28,696 bases of DNA from an uncultured Bacteroidales bacterium. Its GTDB lineage: Bacteria; Bacteroidota; Bacteroidia; Bacteroidales; Paludibacteraceae. The notes beneath the pieces were generated by a model that was not told where the DNA came from, made no database searches, and saw nothing but the letters and a program-made list of their open reading frames with translations. A program made the position numbers and the translations under genes. The stretch covers positions 1 through 28,696 of the forward strand of contig CALEPS010000154.1 in NCBI GenBank assembly GCA_937910305.1, given 5' to 3'. Below are positions 6,660 to 12,948 of this stretch, piece after piece (positions within the stretch are counted from its first letter, which is position 1; every line of letters begins with the position of its first letter).

Positions 6660-7244
6660 CTATTTTATAGACTTCTTTACCTCTGCAGGGACACCTGCTG
6701 CCATCGAGTCGCTGGGGATGTCGTGGGTCACCACACTGCCTGCGGCTATAATACAACGGTCGCCGATAGTTACGCCCGGACAGACGATTACTCCACCACC
6801 CAGCCAACAGTCCTCTCCGATGGTTACAGGATATGCGGTTTCCTTATCTTCACGCCTGGCTACATAGTCTATCGGATGCGATGGCGTGTATAGTTGGCAA
6901 TTAGGACCTATCCTTGTGTTCTTTCCAATAGTGATGTATCCGCCATCCAGCAACACACAATTATAGTTCAAAAAGACATTCTCTCCGAGTCGGCATCCAT
7001 TTCCGTGGTCGCAATGAAAGGGCGGGCATATCCGCACCGAGGCAGGTATGCCGGGAATCAAATCGGAAAGCACTTCTCGGTAGTCTTTATCAAATATAGT
7101 CATCGTTTGCAAACGGGCGCAGGTCTTTTTCGCGTGAATCAGGCTCTTGGCAATCTCTTCGTCAGCGAAAGAATAGAGTTCCTGACTTCTCATTTTCTCA
7201 AATTCTGTTTTCATTTCTATGTTATTTGATTTAGTTGATTCCAT
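6660..7244 (-). CDS. Sugar O-acetyltransferase (maltose/galactoside acetyltransferase type, left-handed beta-helix)
   Basis: From the ATG at 7244 the protein has 194 aa. An N-terminal helical Mac domain (FEKMRSQELYSFADEEI) is followed by hexapeptide repeats (GENVFLNYNCVLLDGGYITIGKNTRIGPN, then VTIGEDCWLGGGVIVCPGVTIGDRCIIAAGSVV). The catalytic His is in TPSHPID. The family transfers acetyl from acetyl-CoA to a sugar 6-hydroxyl in the cytosol as a trimer. The start was chosen because TGATG joins it to the acyltransferase stop, the style used elsewhere in this operon; a start at 7214 (MKTEFEK) also fits the family. Being last in a glycosyltransferase operon, it probably acetylates the sugar made or carried by that pathway. 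Confidence 0.88.
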   Translation of the reverse strand: MESTKSNNIEMKTEFEKMRSQELYSFADEEIAKSLIHAKKTCARLQTMTIFDKDYREVLSDLIPGIPASVRICPPFHCDHGNGCRLGENVFLNYNCVLLDGGYITIGKNTRIGPNCQLYTPSHPIDYVARREDKETAYPVTIGEDCWLGGGVIVCPGVTIGDRCIIAAGSVVTHDIPSDSMAAGVPAEVKKSIK

Positions 7245-8131
7245 CAAAGCGCGGAGAGCCATGTATTGTGCTCGATACCGGCTAAGCGGCATATTGTCTG
7301 ATGCGTCTCGTTCAATAACCGCTCCGTTTCCGCTGCGCGGGGTTTTGTCGTATCCGGATATATAGGTGCACCGATGATGACTTGGGTCAACGGTTCGTCC
7401 TTTGGACCTAAGTAACGCCATATTCCCGTTCTCTTCCTATATGTCACAGCAAAAGGAATGATGGGTTTATTGTATTTATATGCCATAGTGAAAGCGCCTT
7501 TCTGGAACGGACGCACAGGTTTATACCAATCCCAACGCTTTGCCTCCGGGAAGATATGAAACCAATAACCGCGCTTGTTAAACTCATCAAAAGCGGCATT
7601 AAAGGCTTTCATGGCACTCAATCCGCCGTCTGCCTCCGGAATAGGTATTCCGCCGCCGACACGTAAAAAGAATTGGTCTTTGGTCTTGAAGTTGGGGGCA
7701 AACATGGGAATCCGTGTACGGAATGAAGCACGGAACGTAGTGAGGACGGACGCGCAATCGTGCCGGTAGCAATGATTGGCTACGGTGATTGCCCCATGAC
7801 TGAGATCAAACTGCCGAAGCCATCTACGCACTGGGAATGAAGTGCGATGCCATCCTTTTTCCCCTTCAATCTGCCATCGCAGACCGTATTTGAGGCGAAT
7901 CATCCACCCCGCTATGCGGAGAATGATATTATATCCGATCCAAATACGAAAGCGGTTGGCGGCACTTTCGTCACAATACGGATAGGCAGCATCCGCAGTT
8001 GGAAAATTCCGGTCATACACCGGACGATGTAAGCTGACATACGGATCATCTTCCGGAAAATCAGTCGTCACGGGAGGGACATAGACACCTTCCTTTACTT
8101 TTAAATCCTGATAGCGTTTGTTCATATACAT
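7244..8131 (-). CDS. PlsC-like (LPLAT) acyltransferase
   Basis: The 295-aa protein contains the lysophospholipid-acyltransferase core. The catalytic H-x4-D box is in ANHCYRHDC, the substrate-binding FPEAKR replaces the usual FPEG, and PIIPFAVTYRK is the last motif. A hydrophobic patch (YNIILRIAGWMIRLKYG) would hold it on the inner face of the membrane. The family adds fatty acyl chains to lysophosphatidate, glycolipids or related acceptors. It starts within a TAATG overlap with the esterase stop and ends in a TGATG overlap with the O-acetyltransferase start, so the three are translationally coupled. With a GT4 in the same operon, a glycolipid acceptor is a reasonable inference; housekeeping plsC is less likely. 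Confidence 0.85.
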   Translation of the reverse strand: MYMNKRYQDLKVKEGVYVPPVTTDFPEDDPYVSLHRPVYDRNFPTADAAYPYCDESAANRFRIWIGYNIILRIAGWMIRLKYGLRWQIEGEKGWHRTSFPVRRWLRQFDLSHGAITVANHCYRHDCASVLTTFRASFRTRIPMFAPNFKTKDQFFLRVGGGIPIPEADGGLSAMKAFNAAFDEFNKRGYWFHIFPEAKRWDWYKPVRPFQKGAFTMAYKYNKPIIPFAVTYRKRTGIWRYLGPKDEPLTQVIIGAPIYPDTTKPRAAETERLLNETHQTICRLAGIEHNTWLSAL

Positions 8132-9303
8132 TAATGTTGATGTAGTTGCAGGAGGAAATCGGTCAAGTATAGCCGCCAGTTACGCCATGTATGACCGCCG
8201 ATGGTCTCGGTATAGGAGTGAGGAACGCCCTTCTTGGAAAGCCGTTTGTGAAAACGGCGGCCACTATGGAGGAAGAAATCGTTTTTTCCTGCATAAATAT
8301 AATATTCTGTCGCCATATCCAATGTGTCCAATGAAGGCATTTGCTCCCTATACACGACAGGCGAGAAGAGTCCGACGGCTTGGAACATTCCGGGGTAACG
8401 GTTGGCGATATTGACGGCGATGCGTGCACCGGATGACAAGCCGGCGATGGCGTAATAGCCGGAGACGCGGTAAGTGGTATCAATATGCAGCATAAGGTCT
8501 TTCCATGCGAACTCCAGACTATGGTCGCGGCACAACTGAGAGTAGTGCAGGAGATTATTCCCGAGGGTGTGATGGACGGGATGGTCTTCCTGTTTGTCGG
8601 TACTGCAATCCGGCATAACCAAGATAAAAGGCTGTATGGAATCACGAGCCACCAGGTTTTCCAAAATCTGGATAGCCCGCCCGCGTTCCATCCACGAACC
8701 TTCGTAACCATTAAAACCGTGAATGAGAAATATAACGGGATATTTACCATTTGGACATGTACCATTTACTATTTGCTCATACCCCGCTGGTAGATAGATT
8801 CTCGCTCGCCTGTAGCGTTGCTCATTACTGTCGAACCATCGGGTTTGAAGGAGCCGGCCTTCTTGTTTAGGGGGCAAATACAAATCCGCTTGCGAAGTGC
8901 CGCCTACAGAAACAATATTCCATTTATGGGTCATCTGCCATGAGGTGTCCTTATTGAGCGGATCCGGCTTGCGTTTACCGCCAATGCGGAAACAATAGGT
9001 GTATGTTTCCTGCTGCACAGGGCGCGTGGTCGCATGGAAACAGCCGTCGCTCTGTCTCTCCATTTTTATTTTGCGCGTGTGGAGATCGTTATAGTGCGTG
9101 CTGTCCTCGCCTGCAAACAACATATCCGTTTGTACATATACCTGTTTGCCTGCTCCGCAATAACAAAAACTAACAGTGGTGTCTTTGTTTACGACCATGG
9201 AAGAGTAGTTGCGCGATACAGCAACAGGTGTTCGTTTGCGAGCTACTGCCGGAGACGCGCAGAAGAATAGAACTACCAATAGGACATACAGGCTCTTATT
9301 CAT
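8131..9303 (-). CDS. Secreted alpha/beta-hydrolase esterase (esterase D / feruloyl-esterase-like)
   Basis: From the ATG at 9303 the product has 390 aa with a clear signal peptide (MNKSLYVLLVVLFFCASPAVA). An N-terminal beta-rich domain looks like the early-set module of esterases related to CBM48. The catalytic domain shows VIFLIHGFNGYEGSW (oxyanion region), AIAGLSSGARIAV (nucleophile Ser in G-L-S-S-G), an Asp in AGKNDFF and the His in IGGHTW. Family members act in the periplasm or at the cell surface on esters such as feruloyl, acetyl or siderophore esters. The ATG lies inside the PCMD coding end, overlapping by 8 nt. In this operon it may deacylate or transfer acyl groups on the exported product rather than attack diet fibre. 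Confidence 0.85.
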   Translation of the reverse strand: MNKSLYVLLVVLFFCASPAVARKRTPVAVSRNYSSMVVNKDTTVSFCYCGAGKQVYVQTDMLFAGEDSTHYNDLHTRKIKMERQSDGCFHATTRPVQQETYTYCFRIGGKRKPDPLNKDTSWQMTHKWNIVSVGGTSQADLYLPPKQEGRLLQTRWFDSNEQRYRRARIYLPAGYEQIVNGTCPNGKYPVIFLIHGFNGYEGSWMERGRAIQILENLVARDSIQPFILVMPDCSTDKQEDHPVHHTLGNNLLHYSQLCRDHSLEFAWKDLMLHIDTTYRVSGYYAIAGLSSGARIAVNIANRYPGMFQAVGLFSPVVYREQMPSLDTLDMATEYYIYAGKNDFFLHSGRRFHKRLSKKGVPHSYTETIGGHTWRNWRLYLTDFLLQLHQH

Positions 9304-10264
9304 CATAGACCAGACGGATATTATCACACCATACAATGTTTCCTGGGCAGCCGGTGAAAGGCTGCTGGCTGCCGGACTGTATTTGGATCACCATGTGGGT
9401 GGGAGACAAATCTCCGCGCCATCCCACTTCCTCTATAAGTACCATCTTTCCCTTGCTGTTCCGGGTCTTGAAGCGGTGATTTGATAGGTCATGCCAGGGA
9501 CGGTCACAATCGCCGGATGTGTCACAATAGGACACTTCCACCCGGTGATTGTTCACCCAGTCGCTTGTCGATTGGGAAATGTACTCGGTAGCTGTACCTA
9601 CACGGTAGGCATACACATGACCGTTCTCCTCCCATCGATGTTGGAGAATCAATACTATCTGTCCCTTATCCCGTCCTGCTACTTTGCGTACTTTGGTGTC
9701 GGCATTGGCATATATGATTTGCCCGTCCGTTATTTGGGCTTTGTAATCCAGCATCAGTGCTTTGGGCCTGCGGGTGAAAGGTACGCCCATGTTGATGGCG
9801 GAACTGGGATCCGAACTATGCGCCAGCGTGACGGGGTCTGCCAAAATACCGGTGTAGAGACTGCCGGTTGCGAGTACTTTGAGGTTGATTCCTACAGCGC
9901 GGACTGTGTCCAACCGCGTCTCCATACGGCAACAATAACCCTCACCGCGTTTCTCCGGTGTTACACTCACCGATACTTTATTGACACCCAGACCTTGTGC
10001 AAGCGCGTTTCCGGTGCTCCATGGCGAATCGCCGCGTTGGTAGCGTGTGCCATACACGGTATCGCTCTCCGCCACCATATATAGTGCCTTTGTTTTACCG
10101 CCAATCAGGGCGGATTCCTTGATATATCGGACCGTCCATTGCTCAAAATCACCATAGGGCACCGATTCAATACGCTCCTGCGCTTTCAACCCTAATGCTA
10201 TAAACAAAAATGTCAGTATCAATCCGGCTATCAAAGTGCCTGCTATAATTTTATTTTCGTTCAT
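9296..10264 (-). CDS. PCMD-domain exported protein (putative carbohydrate metabolism domain)
   Basis: The 322-aa protein begins with a signal peptide or membrane anchor (GTLIAGLILTFLFIALGLKAQ). The rest resembles the PCMD family of Bacteroidota: an early SVPYGDFEQW, a central SAINMGVPFTRRPKALMLDYKAQ with the proline-arginine step seen before the jelly-roll, and a C-terminal GCPGNIVWCDNIRLVYDE. Related proteins in polysaccharide-use and surface loci are thought to bind carbohydrate. It lacks a lipobox, so it is probably periplasmic or membrane-anchored. It overlaps the GT4 end by 14 nt and the esterase start by 8 nt, so the operon is tightly packed. Confidence 0.75.
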   Translation of the reverse strand: MNENKIIAGTLIAGLILTFLFIALGLKAQERIESVPYGDFEQWTVRYIKESALIGGKTKALYMVAESDTVYGTRYQRGDSPWSTGNALAQGLGVNKVSVSVTPEKRGEGYCCRMETRLDTVRAVGINLKVLATGSLYTGILADPVTLAHSSDPSSAINMGVPFTRRPKALMLDYKAQITDGQIIYANADTKVRKVAGRDKGQIVLILQHRWEENGHVYAYRVGTATEYISQSTSDWVNNHRVEVSYCDTSGDCDRPWHDLSNHRFKTRNSKGKMVLIEEVGWRGDLSPTHMVIQIQSGSQQPFTGCPGNIVWCDNIRLVYDE

Positions 10265-11474
10265 TGTTTCTCGTGCAATCCGCTATTTCCTTTTTTAACA
10301 TTTTTTCAAATTCCGCAACGGATTTGGTGAGGCTGTACTCCCGTCCGGCTACGCGGTATAGTTGTTCCATATAATGGCGCTCGTCCGGCTGATCGAGCCA
10401 GTAGTCTATGGCGCGTGCCAGGTCTTTGGGATTTCCTGCGGCAAAGAGGCTGCGACCGTCTAATGCGAATTGAGGAGTAGCACTATTATCGGAATCCGCG
10501 ATGACCGGTACCAGCCCCGTTGCAAATGCCTCTATGCAACCTATCGCCTCCGACTCCATATCTGAAGCATGAACGTATAGGTCGGTGGTCAGCAGCTCTT
10601 CTATCAGTTCGGTTTGCTGCTTGTATATGAAACGCGGCGGATGCTTGAGACCACGGCTCAAATGCAGGTAACGCTTATACTCCGGCCCTTGTCCTGCGAA
10701 AACAAGTTGGATGCGGTCGGCGTAACGGCTGTAGTGCATCGCCCGGATGATCACGTCCTGACGTTTCTCGCGGCTGAGACGGCCTACCATCATAATCTTG
10801 AAGCATTCAGTATTCAGCTTTGAGCCTTCAGCTTTTGTTTTTCTGATAGCTGATAGCTGACGGCTGACGGCTTTCTTCTCTCCGGCTTCCATGAATGCCT
10901 CTTTTATACCGTTGGAGATGACATGCAAGCGGGATGTATAGCCGTGCTGTCGCAGCGAATCCGCCATGAATTGCGAGGGCGTATGCACATGACGCAAACG
11001 GTTGTAAGTCGTGCGGCGGAATATAGCGTAGATAAAATCATTGATAAACTGTACTTTGCCAAGACCGAACGATGAGGTGATATTTTCCGCCTGCAAATGG
11101 AACGCACCTGTAATCGGTTTGCCGATTTTCTTGCAATAGTCTATCGCAATGTTGTCGAGGAAAAAGGGTATAAAAACATGCACGATATCCGCCCACTCAC
11201 ATGCCTCATGTATCATCGGACGCACTGACCGTCCCGCTTTGGCAAAACAGAAACCATGCTTTTGTATCAACGGCTGGAAAAACGGTATGTGCAAAATCCC
11301 TGTGCAGTAGTCATGTTCGGTAACTGCGGCTTGCTCTTCGTTGTTGGGGGTATCTCCGCATAGCGCACGCACAATATGACCGCGGCGGCGCAACTCATCC
11401 GCATAACGAAGAGCAGAGATGGATGTGCCGTTGTTAGTCGAATAGAGAGTGTCTATCACAAAAAGTATCTTCAT
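10251..11474 (-). CDS. Glycosyltransferase family 4 (GT-B fold)
   Basis: The 407-aa protein is a retaining GT4. The N-terminal Rossmann domain opens MKILFVIDTLYSTNNGTSIS; the C-terminal domain has MMVGRLSREKRQDVII, LVFAGQGPEYKRY and the E-x7-E nucleotide-sugar motif in DMESEAIGCIEAFATG. The layout, with an open N-terminal face and few charged loops, is like lipid-glucosylating GT4 enzymes, which act on diacylglycerol or phosphatidylinositol at the inner membrane; that is inference. Residues about 202-224, between the two domains, are encoded by heptamer repeats (see 10804-10870) and read as a Lys/Ser/Ala-rich linker absent from typical relatives. It follows a 51-codon membrane gene by 6 nt and leads the glycan operon. 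Confidence 0.88.
   Translation of the reverse strand: MKILFVIDTLYSTNNGTSISALRYADELRRRGHIVRALCGDTPNNEEQAAVTEHDYCTGILHIPFFQPLIQKHGFCFAKAGRSVRPMIHEACEWADIVHVFIPFFLDNIAIDYCKKIGKPITGAFHLQAENITSSFGLGKVQFINDFIYAIFRRTTYNRLRHVHTPSQFMADSLRQHGYTSRLHVISNGIKEAFMEAGEKKAVSRQLSAIRKTKAEGSKLNTECFKIMMVGRLSREKRQDVIIRAMHYSRYADRIQLVFAGQGPEYKRYLHLSRGLKHPPRFIYKQQTELIEELLTTDLYVHASDMESEAIGCIEAFATGLVPVIADSDNSATPQFALDGRSLFAAGNPKDLARAIDYWLDQPDERHYMEQLYRVAGREYSLTKSVAEFEKMLKKEIADCTRNNERK
10804..10870. repeat. Heptamer repeats inside the GT4 gene
   Basis: On the plus strand the units are CATTCAG, TATTCAG, CTTTGAG and CCTTCAG (10804-10831), an 11-nt T-rich break, then CTGATAG twice and CTGACGG twice (10843-10870). They are translated in frame on the minus strand as the linker between the two GT-B domains. 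The unit is close to the intergenic CAACTAT repeat at 23726 (ATCAGCT against ATCAACT). Confidence 0.75.
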
Positions 11475-11480
11475 GCTTGC

Positions 11481-11636
11481 TTAATATTTTCTTGGTGGCA
11501 TAGTATTTGCTGTACTGATACGGTCATAGCGCTCGTATGTCCTGCGAATAGAATTGCAGACTCCATACGTGTACAACAACGTAAATATAAAAGCCGCAAT
11601 AGATACTTTGATTAGGAATTTATCTTCTTTATCCAT
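11481..11636 (-). CDS. Small single-pass membrane protein (51 aa) heading the GT4 operon
   Basis: The ATG at 11636 opens a 51-codon frame ending TAA at 11481. The product starts MDKEDKFLIKVSIAAFIFTL and ends STANTMPPRKY. Residues 8-26 are hydrophobic, flanked by a charged N-terminus and a basic C-terminal half (SIRRTYERYDR). It has a plausible promoter 24 nt upstream and stops 6 nt before the GT4 start, which supports real translation. I do not recognise the family. It could be a membrane subunit or scaffold that recruits the glycosyltransferase; that is inference from position only. Confidence 0.65.
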   Translation of the reverse strand: MDKEDKFLIKVSIAAFIFTLLYTYGVCNSIRRTYERYDRISTANTMPPRKY

Positions 11637-11659
11637 GTTATTATTGCAAAAAAATCGTG

Positions 11660-11667
11660 CAAAGGTA
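11660..11667 (-). promoter_or_regulatory. -7 promoter element of the glycan operon
   Basis: The minus strand reads TACCTTTG followed by CACG. The spacing to any TTTG-like -33 element is poor (CTTG at 11694-11691, 23 nt away), as expected of a promoter that needs an activator. The 21-bp direct repeats lie just upstream. Confidence 0.55.
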
Positions 11668-11703
11668 CTGCTTTTTATCTACATACAGAACAAGTAGAAA
11701 TGC

Positions 11704-11763
11704 TTTGGCGCAGATTGCAAGATGTTTGGCGCAGATTGCAAGATGTTTGGCGCAGATTGCAAT
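11704..11763. repeat. Three 21-bp direct repeats, putative AraC operator
   Basis: Units start at 11704, 11725 and 11746. The first two are identical over 21 bp and begin TTTGGCGCAGATTGCA; the third keeps the first 17 bp. They lie between the divergent promoters of the glycan operon and the AraC gene, and the third abuts the -33 position of the AraC promoter. A 21-bp period is two helical turns, the spacing at which AraC dimers bind direct half-sites. They were taken as DNA sites, not coding sequence, because the AraC start lies downstream at 11814. Confidence 0.75.
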
Positions 11764-11784
11764 GGTTATGTGAAAAAAAAGTTG

Positions 11785-11792
11785 TAATTTTG
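11785..11792 (+). promoter_or_regulatory. -7 promoter element of the second AraC gene
   Basis: TAATTTTG followed by CACCC, 21 nt before the ATG at 11814. The -33 region falls at the end of the third 21-bp repeat and has no good TTTG. A regulator bound to the repeats could activate or block it. Confidence 0.6.
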
Positions 11793-11813
11793 CACCCTGA
11801 AACGAAAAAGACT

Positions 11814-12812
11814 ATGTCACGTTATGCTATATATCCTCAGTTCTTTGAACTCTTGAAGCGGATGGGAGTACCCGTCGCGCAGTTGCTGCAGCGGGCAGGA
11901 TTGCCTGAAGATCTACTTGCCCGAAAGAACCTGACTCTGCCGCAGGCTGAATATTTCCGTATGCTGGAGGTATGCGGGGAATATCTGCCGCAAGACGACG
12001 CCATCGTCCGTTTGGCTACATCGGAACATATAGAAACGCTTTTGCCTCCGGTATATGCTGCCTATTGTGGAAACAACGGACTGAATTTCTTACGCCGTTT
12101 TGTTGCATACAAACGGCTTGCCGTGCCCTTGAGAACAGTCATAACCGAACATGAAGAACAGGTGGAGATATGTCTGTACGCCGAGGACGAGAATTTACAA
12201 TTACCACCTTTCTTTGTAGAACTGGCTCTGCTCTTCTTGGTAGGAGTCTTGCGAAACGCAACGGGTGTGAAAATCTCCCCTTCTTATGTAGAGACGGTCC
12301 AACCGATTAAAAACAAGGCGGTTGTGGAGTGGCTTAATACGGAGTGCGTGACGGCGAAAAGAGACTGTATCGTATTCCGGGCTTCCGACTTGAATATACC
12401 GTTTACTACTCAGAATGATGCCCTGCTGGAATATATGGAGCCGGAGTTGAAACGCAGATTGTCCGAAATGGAAGCGTCTGATAGTATGGCTACGCGCGTG
12501 GGCTCGGTATTGGTTGAATTATTACCCAAAGGTAAAAGCACACTCGGTGATGTGGCGGAACGATTATGCATGAGCCGACGCACCTTGCAACGCAAACTGA
12601 CAGAAGAGAATACTTCTTTTCAAGATATTCTCTCTGCTACTCGTTTCCGGCTGGCTGACAACTATATCCGCCAAACAGACCGGACATCTGATGAACTGGC
12701 GTTCTTACTCGGATATGAAGACACTAACGCTTTCCTCCGTGCTTTCTCTCAATGGGCGGGTATGAGTGTAGGCGAGTACAAAAGACAAAAAGCGGAATAC
12801 AAGTTACAATAA
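11814..12812 (+). CDS. AraC-family regulator of the Arabinose_bd/OruR type
   Basis: From the ATG at 11814 the protein has 332 aa. The N-terminal 200 residues form the all-alpha/beta sensor of the PF12625 kind (start MSRYAIYPQFFELLKRMGVP, then LPQAEYFRMLEVCGEYL), not a cupin. The C-terminal HTH pair is STLGDVAERLCMSRRTLQRKL and RTSDELAFLLGYEDTNAFLRAF, ending SVGEYKRQK. The frame is open for 38 more codons upstream, but those encode the 21-bp operator repeats (a WRRLQDV repeat), and the -7 box lies between them and this start, so the short form is preferred. It is divergent from the glycan operon and is its likely regulator, and probably its own. Confidence 0.9.
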   Translation: MSRYAIYPQFFELLKRMGVPVAQLLQRAGLPEDLLARKNLTLPQAEYFRMLEVCGEYLPQDDAIVRLATSEHIETLLPPVYAAYCGNNGLNFLRRFVAYKRLAVPLRTVITEHEEQVEICLYAEDENLQLPPFFVELALLFLVGVLRNATGVKISPSYVETVQPIKNKAVVEWLNTECVTAKRDCIVFRASDLNIPFTTQNDALLEYMEPELKRRLSEMEASDSMATRVGSVLVELLPKGKSTLGDVAERLCMSRRTLQRKLTEENTSFQDILSATRFRLADNYIRQTDRTSDELAFLLGYEDTNAFLRAFSQWAGMSVGEYKRQKAEYKLQ

Positions 12813-12865
12813 TTCGCCTTATCTCGCTTCTAAGCCGCAATACACGATTATTTCGCTCGAACGAT

Positions 12866-12905
12866 TACTGACGAAATTTATAAAAATAAGTGATTTTCGT
12901 CAGTA
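12866..12905. terminator. Perfect 11-bp inverted repeat between convergent genes
   Basis: TACTGACGAAA (12866-12876) and TTTCGTCAGTA (12895-12905) are exact reverse complements around an 18-nt AT-rich loop. It lies in the 136-nt gap between the stops of the AraC gene and the outer-membrane gene, so a bidirectional terminator is likely, though no T-tract follows. Confidence 0.45.
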
Positions 12906-12948
12906 GAAATGAATTGCTATCTGCGTTTGCTCTATTACATCAGAATAT

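Noticed and set aside
11700..11813. 38-codon N-terminal extension of the second AraC protein (WRRLQDV repeats)
   Set aside because: The -7 promoter box lies between these codons and the ATG at 11814, and family members begin at the MSRYAIYPQ region.
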